Positions 9,280 to 19,971 of a stretch of 64,000 bases of DNA are shown one piece after another. The notes beneath the pieces are model-generated. The model was not told the DNA's origin and searched no databases. It saw only the letters and a program-made list of their open reading frames with translations. Positions within the stretch are counted from its first letter, which is position 1; every line of letters begins with the position of its first letter. A program made the position numbers and the translations under genes. This DNA comes from Mycolicibacterium thermoresistibile. Its GTDB lineage: Bacteria; Actinomycetota; Actinomycetes; Mycobacteriales; Mycobacteriaceae. Where the stretch lies: assembly GCF_900187065.1 (NCBI RefSeq), contig NZ_LT906483.1, positions 1,116,001 to 1,180,000 of the forward strand, read 5' to 3'.

Positions 9280-10299
9280 ATGCAACTGGGAATGATCGGT
9301 GCGGGCCGCATGGGTTCCGGCCTGGTACGGCGGCTGACAGCGCGGGAGCACTCCTGTGTCGTGTACGACCCCGACCCCGCCGCGGTCGGCCGGCTACCGG
9401 ACACCCACGTGTCGAGGGCCGAGTCGTTCGCGGAACTGGTCCAGGCACTGGCGATTCCGCGCATCGTGTGGGTGATGGTGCCGGCGGCCCGGACCGGCGA
9501 GGTGATCGCCGAACTCGAAGGGTTGATGGAGTTCGACGATGTGATCGTCGACGGCGGAAACTCGTACTACCGGGACGCCATCGCCCGTTCCAGGCGGCTC
9601 GCATCGCGCGGGATCCACTATCTCGATGTCGGCACCAGCGGCGGCGTGCACGGCGCCGACCGCGGCTTCTGCCTCATGATCGGAGGTGAGAGCCGGATCG
9701 TCGAACGGCTCGAGCCGATCTTCCGGGCGCTCGCCCCCGGGGCGGACACCGCGACCCGTACCCCCGGCCGCACCGGCGGGATCACCCCCGCCGAGCACGG
9801 ATATCTGCATTGCGGTCCCGCCGGATCCGGCCATTTCGTGAAGATGGTCCACAACGGGGTGGAGTACGGCCAGATGGCCGCACTCGCCGAGGGGATGGCC
9901 ATCCTGCGTAACGCCGATGTCGGCGCCGAGACGCGGTCCGTCGACGCCGAGACGGCGCCACTGGCGGATGCGGACTGCTACACCTACGACTTCGACATCG
10001 CCGACATCCTGGAGGTATGGCGCCGCGGCAGCGTGGTGAGCTCGTGGCTGGTCGACCTCACCGCAGCCGCTGTCTACGCGAACCCGCAGCTGGACGAGTT
10101 CTCCGCCGAGGTCGATGATTCCGGAGAGGGCCGGTGGGCGGTGCAGACCGCCGTCGATGAAGGGGTGCCGGCTCCGGTGCTCACCGCGGCCCTGTATGAG
10201 CGGTTCGCGTCGCGTGGGGAAGCCGACTATTCACGAAAGGCGTTGTCGGCGATGAGACATGCGTTTGGCGGTCATCGCCGGAAAGGAGCCGCCCGGTGA
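9280..10299 (+). CDS. gnd: 6-phosphogluconate dehydrogenase, short NAD-type
   Basis: A 339-residue decarboxylating dehydrogenase converting 6-phosphogluconate to ribulose-5-phosphate. It starts with the Rossmann motif [19 protein letters not shown]; the Asp in VVYDPDP after the second strand suggests NAD+ rather than NADP+. The catalytic segment is [18 protein letters not shown] at about residue 182. The length fits the short (about 330-residue) bacterial class rather than the 470-residue class. It lies between tal and pgi, and its stop overlaps the pgi start (GTGA). It consumes the product expected from the Fgd encoded two genes on. Confidence 0.93.
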   Translation: MQLGMIGAGRMGSGLVRRLTAREHSCVVYDPDPAAVGRLPDTHVSRAESFAELVQALAIPRIVWVMVPAARTGEVIAELEGLMEFDDVIVDGGNSYYRDAIARSRRLASRGIHYLDVGTSGGVHGADRGFCLMIGGESRIVERLEPIFRALAPGADTATRTPGRTGGITPAEHGYLHCGPAGSGHFVKMVHNGVEYGQMAALAEGMAILRNADVGAETRSVDAETAPLADADCYTYDFDIADILEVWRRGSVVSSWLVDLTAAAVYANPQLDEFSAEVDDSGEGRWAVQTAVDEGVPAPVLTAALYERFASRGEADYSRKALSAMRHAFGGHRRKGAAR

Positions 10300-11930
10300 A
10301 CCCGAGCCCCCTGAGCCCGAAACCCATGAGCCCCGAATCCACTTCCGCCTGGCGGCGATTGCGAACCCATCGGGAACATCTCTCGGATGTCTCGATCGCG
10401 GAGCTCTTCGCCGCGGATCCCGACCGGGGTCCGGCGATGACGGTCGAACACGACGGGATCGTGCTGGATTACTCCAAGAATCTGCTCACCGCGCGCACCG
10501 TGGAGCTGCTGGCCGAATTCGCCGCCGAACGTGATCTCGACTCCGGCTTGACGGCGCTGTTCGCCGGCGACCGGATCAACACGAGCGAGAATCGCCCTGC
10601 GCTGCACACCGCTCTGCGCGCGCCGGCCGACGATGAGATCATCGTCGACGGAAGTGACGTCGTCCCAGCGGTTCACGACGTCCTGGCCCGGATGGGCGAG
10701 TTCGCCACCAGGGTCCGGGACGGAGCGTGGCGAGGCGCCACCGGTGACGCGATCCGCACTGTGGTGAACATCGGTATCGGTGGTTCGGACCTCGGTCCGG
10801 CGATGGCGTATCAAGCGCTGCGCCATGCCGCGGAACTCGACGTTCGGTTCGTCGCCAACGTCGACGGTCACGACCTCGCCGGAGTACTGCGCAGTCTGGA
10901 TCCGGCGACAACGTTGTTCATCGTCTCCTCGAAGACATTCACCACAACCGAGACCCTGCTCAATGCGCACAGCGCCCGCACGTGGCTGCAGTCGGCGCTC
11001 GGCGACGACGCCGTGTCGAGACATTTCGTGGCGGTGTCCACCAACACCCGTGCCGTGACCGAATTCGGCATCACAGCGGACAACATGTTCGAGTTCTGGG
11101 ACTGGGTGGGCGGCCGGTACTCGATACATTCGGCGATCGGGCTTTCTCTGATGCTCGCGATCGGTCCCGGACGGTTCCGGGAGTTCCTCGCCGGCGCGCA
11201 CTCGATGGACCGGCACTTCCGCACCGCGCCTGTGTTGCAGAACATTCCGATCCTGCTCGCCCTGTTGGGCATCTGGTATCGCAACTTCTGGGGTGCCCAG
11301 ACCCACGCCGTGCTGCCGTACGACCAGCGACTGTCGCGGCTTCCCGCCTATCTGCAACAGCTGGAGATGGAGAGCAACGGGAAATCGGTCACCCGGGACG
11401 GCCACGGGTGCGCAATACCCACCGCACCTGTCATCTGGGGGGAGCCGGGCACCAACGGACAACATGCCTTCTTTCAGTTGCTGCACCAGGGTTCGGTCCT
11501 GGTGCCATGCGACTTCATCGGCGTTCTCCGACCGGGACACGACCTGGCCGGGCACCACGACGTTCTGATGGCCAACCTGTTCGCCCAGACCGAGGCGTTG
11601 GCGTTCGGACGTCCGCAACCCGACAACGGCCCGGCTCCCGCGCACCGCAGATTCCCCGGCAACCGTCCGAGCAGCACCATTCTGCTGCCGAGCCTCACGC
11701 CCTACACCCTCGGACAGCTCATCGCCCTCTACGAACACAAGGTCTTCACCCAGGGGTGGCTCTGGGGCATCAACTCGTTCGACCAGTGGGGCGTGGAGCT
11801 GGGAAAGGTCCTGGCCGCGCGGATCACAACGGAATTCGGCCCAGACGCCGGCCACGCTCACGACAGCTCGACCAATGCCCTGATCGCCCGCTACCGAAAA
11901 GCCCGGAGCGAAACCGCAGGGCAGGCATGA
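10296..11930 (+). CDS. pgi: Glucose-6-phosphate isomerase
   Basis: A 544-residue isomerase linking fructose-6-phosphate and glucose-6-phosphate. Family landmarks are [17 protein letters not shown] (residue about 155), [30 protein letters not shown] (PGI signature), MESNGKSV, and the C-terminal [23 protein letters not shown] with the catalytic Lys. The start is a GTG overlapping the gnd stop, preceded by GGAAAGGAG. The ATG of fgd overlaps its stop, so gnd-pgi-fgd are coupled. It may be a second pgi copy dedicated to this operon; the window cannot tell. Confidence 0.95.
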   Translation: MNPSPLSPKPMSPESTSAWRRLRTHREHLSDVSIAELFAADPDRGPAMTVEHDGIVLDYSKNLLTARTVELLAEFAAERDLDSGLTALFAGDRINTSENRPALHTALRAPADDEIIVDGSDVVPAVHDVLARMGEFATRVRDGAWRGATGDAIRTVVNIGIGGSDLGPAMAYQALRHAAELDVRFVANVDGHDLAGVLRSLDPATTLFIVSSKTFTTTETLLNAHSARTWLQSALGDDAVSRHFVAVSTNTRAVTEFGITADNMFEFWDWVGGRYSIHSAIGLSLMLAIGPGRFREFLAGAHSMDRHFRTAPVLQNIPILLALLGIWYRNFWGAQTHAVLPYDQRLSRLPAYLQQLEMESNGKSVTRDGHGCAIPTAPVIWGEPGTNGQHAFFQLLHQGSVLVPCDFIGVLRPGHDLAGHHDVLMANLFAQTEALAFGRPQPDNGPAPAHRRFPGNRPSSTILLPSLTPYTLGQLIALYEHKVFTQGWLWGINSFDQWGVELGKVLAARITTEFGPDAGHAHDSSTNALIARYRKARSETAGQA

Positions 11931-12961
11931 CACACGACAGCAGAAGGGCATCGGTGAACCTCAAACTGGGATACAAGGCATCGGCGGAGCAGTTCAGCCC
12001 TCGGGAACTCGTCGAGCTGGGCGTACTCGCGGAAGCGCACGGGATGGACAGCGCCGCCGTCAGCGACCACTTCCAGCCCTGGCGGCACAACGGCGGCCAT
12101 GCTCCGTTCGCGCTCGCGTGGATGGCCGCGGTCGGCGAGCGGACCACCACGCTCGCGCTGGGCACATCGGTGCTGACCCCGACATTCCGCTACAACCCCG
12201 CGGTGATCGCCCAGGCCTTCGCCACCATGGGGTGCCTCTTCCCCGGTCGGATCATGCTGGGTGTCGGCACCGGAGAAGCGCTCAACGAGATCGCCACCGG
12301 CGGGGCCGGCGAATGGCCGAGGTTCACCGAGCGGTTCGCCCGGCTCCGGGAGGCGGTGACGCTGATGCGCGCACTGTGGTCCGGTGATCGGGTCGACTTC
12401 GACGGCGACTACTACACCGCGCGGGGCGCATCGATATATGACGTGCCCGACGACGGCATCCCGGTCTACATCGCCGCCGGTGGCCCGACCGTCGCCCGTT
12501 ATGCGGGGACGGCCGGCGACGGATTCATCTGCACCTCCGGCAAAGGGATGGACCTGTACACACAGAAACTGATGCCGGCGGTGACCGAGGGCGCCCGCGC
12601 GGCCGGGCGCGAACCCGACCAGATCGATCGCATGATCGAGATCAAGATCTCCTACGATCCGGACCCCGCGCAGGCGCTCGAGAACACCCGATTCTGGGCG
12701 CCGCTGTCATTGACCCCCGAACAGAAACACTCCATCGACGACCCGGTCGAGATGGAGCGGATCGCCGACAGACTGCCGATCGAACAGATCGCCAGACGCT
12801 GGATCGTCGCCTCCGACCCCGATCAGGCGGTCGACGAGATCAAGCAGTACGTTGACGCCGGGTTCAACCACCTGGTGTTCCACGCCCCCGGAAGCGACCA
12901 GCCCCGTTTCCTGACGCTGTTCGAGAAGGACCTCGCCCCGCGACTGCGGTCATTGCAGTGA
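11927..12961 (+). CDS. fgd: F420-dependent glucose-6-phosphate dehydrogenase
   Basis: A 344-residue luciferase-fold enzyme oxidising glucose-6-phosphate to 6-phosphogluconolactone with cofactor F420, producing F420H2. It matches M. tuberculosis Fgd1 along its length: [11 protein letters not shown], the SDHFQPWRH segment with the F420-site Asp and His, [14 protein letters not shown], and [18 protein letters not shown]. The start taken is the ATG overlapping the pgi stop; a GTG at 11954 with AAGG before it would give an N-terminus nearer Fgd1. The operon context (pgi supplies its substrate, gnd uses its product) suggests a self-contained F420H2-generating route. Confidence 0.93.
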   Translation: MTHDSRRASVNLKLGYKASAEQFSPRELVELGVLAEAHGMDSAAVSDHFQPWRHNGGHAPFALAWMAAVGERTTTLALGTSVLTPTFRYNPAVIAQAFATMGCLFPGRIMLGVGTGEALNEIATGGAGEWPRFTERFARLREAVTLMRALWSGDRVDFDGDYYTARGASIYDVPDDGIPVYIAAGGPTVARYAGTAGDGFICTSGKGMDLYTQKLMPAVTEGARAAGREPDQIDRMIEIKISYDPDPAQALENTRFWAPLSLTPEQKHSIDDPVEMERIADRLPIEQIARRWIVASDPDQAVDEIKQYVDAGFNHLVFHAPGSDQPRFLTLFEKDLAPRLRSLQ

Positions 12962-12975
12962 CCCCGGGTCGCGAC

Positions 12976-13269
12976 TCAGGCCGACCGGCGGAACCCGCCC
13001 CGCTTCAGCAGCATCTCCCGTTCGCTCTCACCCAGACCACCCCAGATGCCGTAGGGCTCACCCACCGACAGGGCGTGGGTGCGGCACTGGACGATCACCG
13101 GGCACTGCCGGCAGAGCGCCTTGGCGCGCATCTCACGCTCCGCGCGCGCCCGCCCGCGCTCTCCGTCGGGGTGGAAGAACACCGACGAATCAACGCCCCG
13201 GCAAACACCCTTCATCTGCCAGTCCCACATGTCGGCGTTCGGGCCGGGCAGCTGTTGTGGCTGTGGCAT
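12976..13269 (-). CDS. whiB3: WhiB3 iron-sulfur redox regulator
   Basis: A 97-residue WhiB protein starting MPQPQQLPGPNADMWDWQM as in mycobacterial WhiB3. The four cluster cysteines are in GVCRG, ALCRQC and VQC, followed by the GIWGGL turn and a basic tail (KRGGFRRSA). WhiB3 holds a 4Fe-4S cluster, senses redox and nitric oxide, binds the sigma factor and controls lipid and redox metabolism. I chose the ATG at 13269, 6 nt after GGGAGGGG. It is convergent with fgd, with a 14-nt gap. A clear promoter lies about 98 nt upstream. Confidence 0.95.
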   Translation of the reverse strand: MPQPQQLPGPNADMWDWQMKGVCRGVDSSVFFHPDGERGRARAEREMRAKALCRQCPVIVQCRTHALSVGEPYGIWGGLGESEREMLLKRGGFRRSA

Positions 13270-13366
13270 GGGAAACCCCTCCCTACGCATCCAATTCTTT
13301 GACCCTGGAATGCGTGAGTTCATGGAACTGATCGAGCAACTGTCGCCGATGACCACTCGTGCCCAT

Positions 13367-13396
13367 AAGATAGGGAGGCTCAATAAATCGAGTCAA
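13367..13396 (-). promoter_or_regulatory. SigA-type promoter of whiB3
   Basis: On the minus strand TTGACT (13396-13391) and TATCTT (13372-13367) are separated by 18 nt, a near-consensus housekeeping promoter. Transcription would begin near 13360 and leave an untranslated leader of about 90 nt before the whiB3 ATG. Confidence 0.65.
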
Positions 13397-13721
13397 TAGC
13401 GACCCGCTGTGTCCAACGCCATATGCCCAGCTCAGGAGTTTACCTCACGTTCATCTTTGCGCCGGTGTGAGGACGTTCTGGGCGGGAATTTCGGCCCGGA
13501 GGGCAACATTTCACACCTGAATTCGGCTATTTCTTCCCGCATTTGGGATGCGGGCATTCAGGGCGACCGAATCCATTAACGATTCTGTAACCTTGGCACC
13601 ACAAACTATTAACGAAATGATTCGCCGACGATCGGCGGCGCTCGTCGTCCCGTCCCGGCAAAGTCGTCATCAGGGTGGCCCGCCGCTCTCCGGCGGATCC
13701 CTTGGTAGCGTCATCGCTTCG
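13397..13721. other. Intergenic region upstream of whiB3 and the Rv3415c-like gene
   Basis: No convincing gene is seen here. The stretch is more AT-rich than its surroundings. It holds two short hairpins, CCCGCA-TTTGGGA-TGCGGG (13536-13554) and CGCCGA-CGA-TCGGCG (13623-13637). An open frame running into the next gene begins at 13548, but the codons before 13722 do not look coding. The region probably carries regulatory sites for both divergent genes; none is recognised. Confidence 0.5.
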
Positions 13722-14567
13722 ATGGCATCGAGGACGTGCGGGACCTCCGGCACCGCGGGGGAGGTTCTGACCAGTGCCGCGTTCGGCGAGGATCCGGGCC
13801 GCTGGCCGCTACCACCCGCCGCGACACCGCATGAACTGTGGCTGCGCGCGGTCGCCGCCGGTGGGCAGGGCCGCTACGGGACCGCGCTCGCCGATCTCGA
13901 CACGCTGCGCCGCGGATGCGCCGGCGGCGCGCACCACTCGCTGGCCCACAGCACCCACGCCTCGTTCCTGCGCCAACTCGGCGGTCACGCCCACGCCCGT
14001 GGATGGGACGGTCGCGCCTGGGCCGCCGCCGGGAACCACCCCGACGCCGCGGCGGACGCGCTGGTGGGGTTGGCCGCCGACGCTCTCGGGTTGGGCCGGT
14101 TCTCCCTCGCGCGACGCCTGCTCGATCGGTCCGCCGTCCCGGCCGCGCAGGGCTCCCAACGGCTCCGGGTCCGGCAGGCCTGGGTCACGGCTGAGCTGGC
14201 GATGGCCCGCGGTGACGCCGGCACCGCGGTCACCCACGCCGAACAGGCCGTCGACCTGGCCGCCGCGCTGGGCTCGGCCCGGCACCGGGTCAAGTCCGCG
14301 GTGGTGCTGGCCGCTGCCCTGTGCGCCGGCGGCGAGTTGGACCGCTCCCGCCGGATCGCCGACGCGGCCCTGGGCGACACCGAGCGATACGGGCTGGTTC
14401 CGTTGCGGTGGGCGGTGTGCTGCCTGCTGGCCGACATCGGCAGCGCGGCGCTGTCACCGGAGCGCGTCGCCGCGGTGCGCGCCGAGGCCGCCGATACAGT
14501 GCGACGCAGGGGTGGCGTGTGGACGGCTCGCGACCCGGGCCCCACCGACCCCACCGATAAGGTTTAG
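13722..14567 (+). CDS. Conserved hypothetical protein upstream of sigD (Rv3415c-like)
   Basis: About 281 residues, rich in Ala, Arg, Leu and Gly, made of helical pairs such as ELWLRAVAAGGQGRYGTALADL and ALGLGRFSLARRLLDRS that resemble TPR-type repeats. No catalytic motif is visible. The place between whiB3 and sigD matches Rv3415c of M. tuberculosis. The start is uncertain: ATG 13722 gives a family-like length but has no good ribosome binding site, and the frame is open back to 13548. A role with the SigD system is only suggested by position. Confidence 0.7.
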   Translation: MASRTCGTSGTAGEVLTSAAFGEDPGRWPLPPAATPHELWLRAVAAGGQGRYGTALADLDTLRRGCAGGAHHSLAHSTHASFLRQLGGHAHARGWDGRAWAAAGNHPDAAADALVGLAADALGLGRFSLARRLLDRSAVPAAQGSQRLRVRQAWVTAELAMARGDAGTAVTHAEQAVDLAAALGSARHRVKSAVVLAAALCAGGELDRSRRIADAALGDTERYGLVPLRWAVCCLLADIGSAALSPERVAAVRAEAADTVRRRGGVWTARDPGPTDPTDKV

Positions 14568-14621
14568 CTGAATCACACCGCCGGGCCGCGCCCCGACGTA
14601 ACGCTGGAGAGATCGCCCACG

Positions 14622-15200
14622 ATGACACTTTCGGGAGAACGTCTCGATGCTGTCGTTGCTGAGGCAGTGGCCGGCGATCGGGACGCCCTCCGTCACGTGT
14701 TGGAAACCATCCGTCCACTCGTCCTGCGGTATTGCCGGGCGAGGGTCGGGGCCGGCGAACGCAGCGGGCTCTCGGCGGATGACGTCGCGCAGGAGGTGTG
14801 CTTGGCCGCCATCACGGCGCTGCCGCGCTACAAGGACCAGGGGCGACCGTTCCTGGCCTTTGTGTACGGCATTGCGGCACACAAGGTCGCCGACGCCCAC
14901 CGGGCCGCGGCGCGGAACCGCGCGGAACCGACGGACGTTCTGCCGGAGCGGATCTCGACCGAGAACGGGCCCGAGCAGATGGCGATCGACGCCGAGTCGT
15001 CCGCCCGGATGCAGAAGCTTCTGCAGGTGCTGCCCGAGAAGCAGCGCGAAATCCTCATTCTCCGAGTGGTCGTCGGGATGAGCGCCGAGGAGACCGCCGA
15101 GGCCGTCGGCAGCACTGCCGGGGCGGTGCGGGTGGCCCAGCATCGCGCGTTGGCGCGGTTGAAGGCGGAGGTCATGGCAACGGGGCATCATCATGGCTGA
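14622..15200 (+). CDS. sigD: ECF RNA polymerase sigma factor SigD
   Basis: A 192-residue ECF sigma factor. Region 2 runs about residues 20-95 (DVAQEVCLAAITALPRYKDQ, then FVYGIAAHKVADAHRA) and region 4 about 125-185 (LPEKQREILILRVVVGMSAEETAEAVGSTAGAVRVAQHRAL, the helix-turn-helix that reads the -35 box). The following overlapping gene encodes its anti-sigma factor, as in M. tuberculosis. GGAGAG precedes the ATG by 11-12 nt. SigD is linked to stringent and starvation responses in mycobacteria. Confidence 0.95.
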   Translation: MTLSGERLDAVVAEAVAGDRDALRHVLETIRPLVLRYCRARVGAGERSGLSADDVAQEVCLAAITALPRYKDQGRPFLAFVYGIAAHKVADAHRAAARNRAEPTDVLPERISTENGPEQMAIDAESSARMQKLLQVLPEKQREILILRVVVGMSAEETAEAVGSTAGAVRVAQHRALARLKAEVMATGHHHG

Positions 15201-16443
15201 TTTCGGACGTTGGAACCCCAACTGGAATCCCGATGACGGCGGCCAACCGTCACTGCAGGACATCCATCGGTCCGAGCAGTTCATCGAGGCGCTGTCGACC
15301 GGGCGGCCGGTGTATGCCAACGATCCGGGTGAGGACGAGCTGGCCTATCTGATGGCGGGCTGGCGCGACCGGGCCCGCAACGCGCCGATGCGCGCCACCA
15401 TCACCGAACAGGATGCGGTGGCGGCCCTGCAGCGCGGTCTGCCCCGCCCGCGTGGCGGCGCGCCCAGACCCGGCCGCCGGTTCTCGCTGACCGTGGTCGG
15501 CTCCGCCGCGGCCGCGGTGATCTGCCTCGGCGGTTTCGGTGCGCTCGTGGCGGGCGCCGGCCCGGGCGACCCGCTGTACGGACTGCGCACCATGCTGTTC
15601 GGCGACGTCGTGCGCGACGACCCGGTGGTGCTCGCGGCGCAGACCCAGCTCGCCGAGGTGGAGCAGCTGATCGCGCAGGGCGACTGGGAGGCCGCCCAGG
15701 AGCGCCTGCAGGCCGTGACCACGACGGTCGCGACCGTCGGCGACGAAACGCGCAAACAGGAGCTCGTCGCCGAGTGGCAGGAGCTGTCGGTCAAGGTGGA
15801 GTCCCGCAACCCGGACGCCACCGTGCCGCCGGACGCGCCGCCGGTCACCCTACCGGTGATCGATCCGGCGACCAGCACCGAGCCGACCGAGCCCGGCACC
15901 CCGTCCACCGAACCGGCCGAACCGGGTGAACCGACCGAACCGGGCGATCCGGACATGCCGGTGGACGGCACCGAACCGACTTCGCCGGGCACCGAGCCGA
16001 CCGCCGGGCCCGACCAGCCGACGGTGCCCCCGACGGTCGGGCCGACGAGCGAACCGGCCACGAGCGAACCGGCCATGACCGCGCCGACGACGACGGTCCC
16101 GACGAGCGCCCCCGGTTCCGCGGTGCGCACGACGACGAGCGCCCCGACCACGGCGACCACGACGTCAGGTTCCACGACGGCAGGGCCGACGGCGGGAGGG
16201 CCCACGTCATCGGGGCCGGCGACCGGGCCCACCTCGGTTCCGCGCGAACCCGGGGCGGGTGCAGGCACGACAGAGCCGACCGCCCCGGCAGCCCGGGCCG
16301 GCGAGGACGGCGTCGGCGGGGACGGCACTGTCGGCGGGGACGGCGCCTTCGCGGAGGAGACGGTCGGGGAGGTGCCGCAGCTGACCGCCACGACCACGGT
16401 GGTGCTGCCGCAATCCGGCGCCGCGGACGCGGCCGGGGACTGA
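15193..16443 (+). CDS. rsdA: RsdA, membrane anti-sigma-D factor
   Basis: A 416-residue single-pass protein. The cytoplasmic N-terminus (FGRWNPNWNPDDGG, then QDIHRSEQFIEALSTGRPVY) is the SigD-binding domain. One membrane helix follows at about residues 97-120 (LTVVGSAAAAVICLGGFGALVAG). Then come a short helical region and a Pro/Thr/Glu/Gly-rich low-complexity extracytoplasmic tail of about 200 residues. The gene overlaps sigD by 8 nt. In M. tuberculosis RsdA holds SigD until it is cleaved by regulated proteolysis. The tail length is likely variable because of its repetitive coding. Confidence 0.92.
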   Translation: MADFGRWNPNWNPDDGGQPSLQDIHRSEQFIEALSTGRPVYANDPGEDELAYLMAGWRDRARNAPMRATITEQDAVAALQRGLPRPRGGAPRPGRRFSLTVVGSAAAAVICLGGFGALVAGAGPGDPLYGLRTMLFGDVVRDDPVVLAAQTQLAEVEQLIAQGDWEAAQERLQAVTTTVATVGDETRKQELVAEWQELSVKVESRNPDATVPPDAPPVTLPVIDPATSTEPTEPGTPSTEPAEPGEPTEPGDPDMPVDGTEPTSPGTEPTAGPDQPTVPPTVGPTSEPATSEPAMTAPTTTVPTSAPGSAVRTTTSAPTTATTTSGSTTAGPTAGGPTSSGPATGPTSVPREPGAGAGTTEPTAPAARAGEDGVGGDGTVGGDGAFAEETVGEVPQLTATTTVVLPQSGAADAAGD

Positions 16444-16460
16444 CCGCGCGACGCCGGCCC

Positions 16461-16478
16461 GCCCGGCACCGACCGGGC
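16461..16478 (+). terminator. GC-rich hairpin after rsdA
   Basis: GCCCGG (16461-16466) and CCGGGC (16473-16478) form a 6-bp stem with a 6-nt loop, starting 18 nt after the rsdA stop; no T-run follows. It could end the sigD-rsdA transcript. Confidence 0.4.
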
Positions 16479-16500
16479 CGACTCAGCGCGCGCCGACTCG

Positions 16501-16595
16501 GCTCAGGGGTCAGCGCTCAGGGGGTCAGCGCTCAGGGGGTCAGTGCCCAGGGGATCAGCGCCCAGTCAGTGCCCAGGGGATCAGCGCCCAGAAGA

Positions 16596-16606
<11 letters not shown>
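16501..16606. repeat. Tandem repeats between rsdA and the DUF5319 gene
   Basis: About 105 bp built from related units around the words TCAGCGCTCAGGGGG and TCAGTGCCCAGGGGA. It includes an exact 26-bp tandem duplication: 16540-16565 equals 16566-16591. The last unit runs into the stop codon of the minus-strand gene ending at 16596, so slippage here could alter that gene's 3' end. There is no CRISPR-like spacer pattern. Confidence 0.85.
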
Positions 16607-18654
<2,048 letters not shown>

Positions 18655-18680
18655 CGGGCCCATCAGATGAACTCGTCAAC

Positions 18681-18697
18681 AGCCCGGGCGCCGGGCT
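18681..18697 (+). terminator. Hairpin between guaB2 and guaB3
   Basis: AGCCCGG-GCG-CCGGGCT forms a perfect 7-bp stem with a 3-nt loop, 27 nt after guaB2, followed by TTACC. It could be a terminator or partial terminator lowering guaB3 expression. Confidence 0.55.
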
Positions 18698-18751
18698 TTA
18701 CCGTCAGCGTGCGCGGTGCCAGCCAGTGCAGGGAGGATTCGGGAGTGGCCG

Positions 18752-19891
18752 ATGCGTGACATGGTCGAAATCGGGATGGGCCGCACCGCCCGCCGCACCT
18801 ACGAACTGGACGACGTCAACATCGTGCCGTCGCGCCGGACCAGATCGTCCAAGGACGTCTCGACGGCCTGGCAGCTGGACGCCTATCGGTTCGACATCCC
18901 GGTGGTGACCCATCCCACCGACGCACTGGTGTCCCCGCAGTTCGCCATCGACATGGGCCGGCTGGGCGGCCTGGGCGTCCTCAACGCCGAGGGCCTGATC
19001 GGCCGGCACGCCGACGTCGAGGCGAAGATCACCGAGGTGGTCGAGGCCGCCGACAAGGATCCCGACCCGTCGGTGCCGGTGCGGATGCTGCAGCGGTTGC
19101 ACGCCGCCCCGCTGGACCCCGAACTGCTGGGGGCGGCGGTCGCGCGGATCCGCGAGGCCGGGGTGACCACCGCGGTGCGGGTGAGCCCGCAGAACGCCCG
19201 CTCGCTGACCCCCGCCCTGGTGGCGGCGGGGATCGATCTGCTGGTCATCCAGGGCACCATCATCTCCGCCGAACGGGTCGCGTCCGACGGGGAGCCGCTG
19301 AACCTCAAGACCTTCATCTCCGAACTGGATGTGCCGGTGGTGGCCGGCGGCGTGCTGGATCACCGCACCGCTCTGCATCTGATGCGCACCGGCGCGGCCG
19401 GTGTCATCGTCGGCTACGGGTCCACCGAGGGGGTGACGACCAGCGACGAGGTCCTCGGCATCAGCGTGCCGATGGCGACCGCGATCGCCGACGCCGCCGC
19501 CGCCCGCCGCGAATACCTCGACGAGACCGGCGGCCGCTACGTGCACGTGCTCGCCGACGGTGACATCCACACCTCCGGAGATCTGGCCAAGGCCATCGCC
19601 TGCGGGGCCGACGCGGTGATGCTCGGCCCGCCGCTGGCGCTGGCCGCGGAGGCGCAGGGGCAGGGCTGGTTCTGGCCGTCGGCGGCCGCGCACCCGTCGC
19701 TGCCCCGCGGCGCGCTCATGCAGATCGCGCTGAGCGACGAGCGGCCCCCGCTCGAGCAGGTGCTCAACGGGCCGTCCGACGATCCGTTCGGTTCACTGAA
19801 TCTGGTGGGCGGGCTGCGCCGGTCGATGGCCAAGGCCGGCTACTGCGATCTCAAGGAGTTCCAGAAGGTCGGCCTCACCGTCGGCAGCTGA
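18752..19891 (+). CDS. guaB3: GuaB3, IMPDH-family oxidoreductase
   Basis: A 379-residue IMPDH-like TIM barrel without CBS domains, nearly collinear with M. tuberculosis GuaB3 (VEIGMGRTARRTYELDDV, RTRSSKDVSTAWQLDAYRF, DLLVIQGTI, and the C-terminal AGYCDLKEFQKVGLTV). The barrel carries VIQGTIISAE where IMPDHs have the catalytic-Cys loop, so it is not a classical IMPDH; related actinobacterial GuaB3 proteins have been proposed to act as GMP reductases. ATG 18752 is chosen because GGGAG stands 6 nt before it; another ATG at 18761 has worse spacing. Confidence 0.92.
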   Translation: MRDMVEIGMGRTARRTYELDDVNIVPSRRTRSSKDVSTAWQLDAYRFDIPVVTHPTDALVSPQFAIDMGRLGGLGVLNAEGLIGRHADVEAKITEVVEAADKDPDPSVPVRMLQRLHAAPLDPELLGAAVARIREAGVTTAVRVSPQNARSLTPALVAAGIDLLVIQGTIISAERVASDGEPLNLKTFISELDVPVVAGGVLDHRTALHLMRTGAAGVIVGYGSTEGVTTSDEVLGISVPMATAIADAAAARREYLDETGGRYVHVLADGDIHTSGDLAKAIACGADAVMLGPPLALAAEAQGQGWFWPSAAAHPSLPRGALMQIALSDERPPLEQVLNGPSDDPFGSLNLVGGLRRSMAKAGYCDLKEFQKVGLTVGS

Positions 19892-19934
19892 CCCCGGTCC
19901 TGTCACCCGCTCGCGGAACAGAAAGTGGAGCTCA

Positions 19935-19965
19935 TTGGAAAGTTACCCACCGGTAGGTGGATACT
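19935..19965 (+). promoter_or_regulatory. choD promoter with overlapping palindrome
   Basis: GATACT at 19960-19965 lies 6 nt before the choD ATG, suggesting a leaderless transcript; TTGGAA at 19935-19940 is a possible -35 box at a long 19-nt spacing. Between them CCACC-GGTA-GGTGG (19947-19960) is a perfect inverted repeat touching the -10 box, as expected for a repressor site. Confidence 0.5.
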
Positions 19966-19971
19966 GGCTCC

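Noticed and set aside
13548-13721. N-terminal extension of the Rv3415c-like protein
   Set aside because: The extra codons are AT-richer, Ser/Arg-rich and unlike the Ala/Leu-rich rest; they are more likely untranslated.
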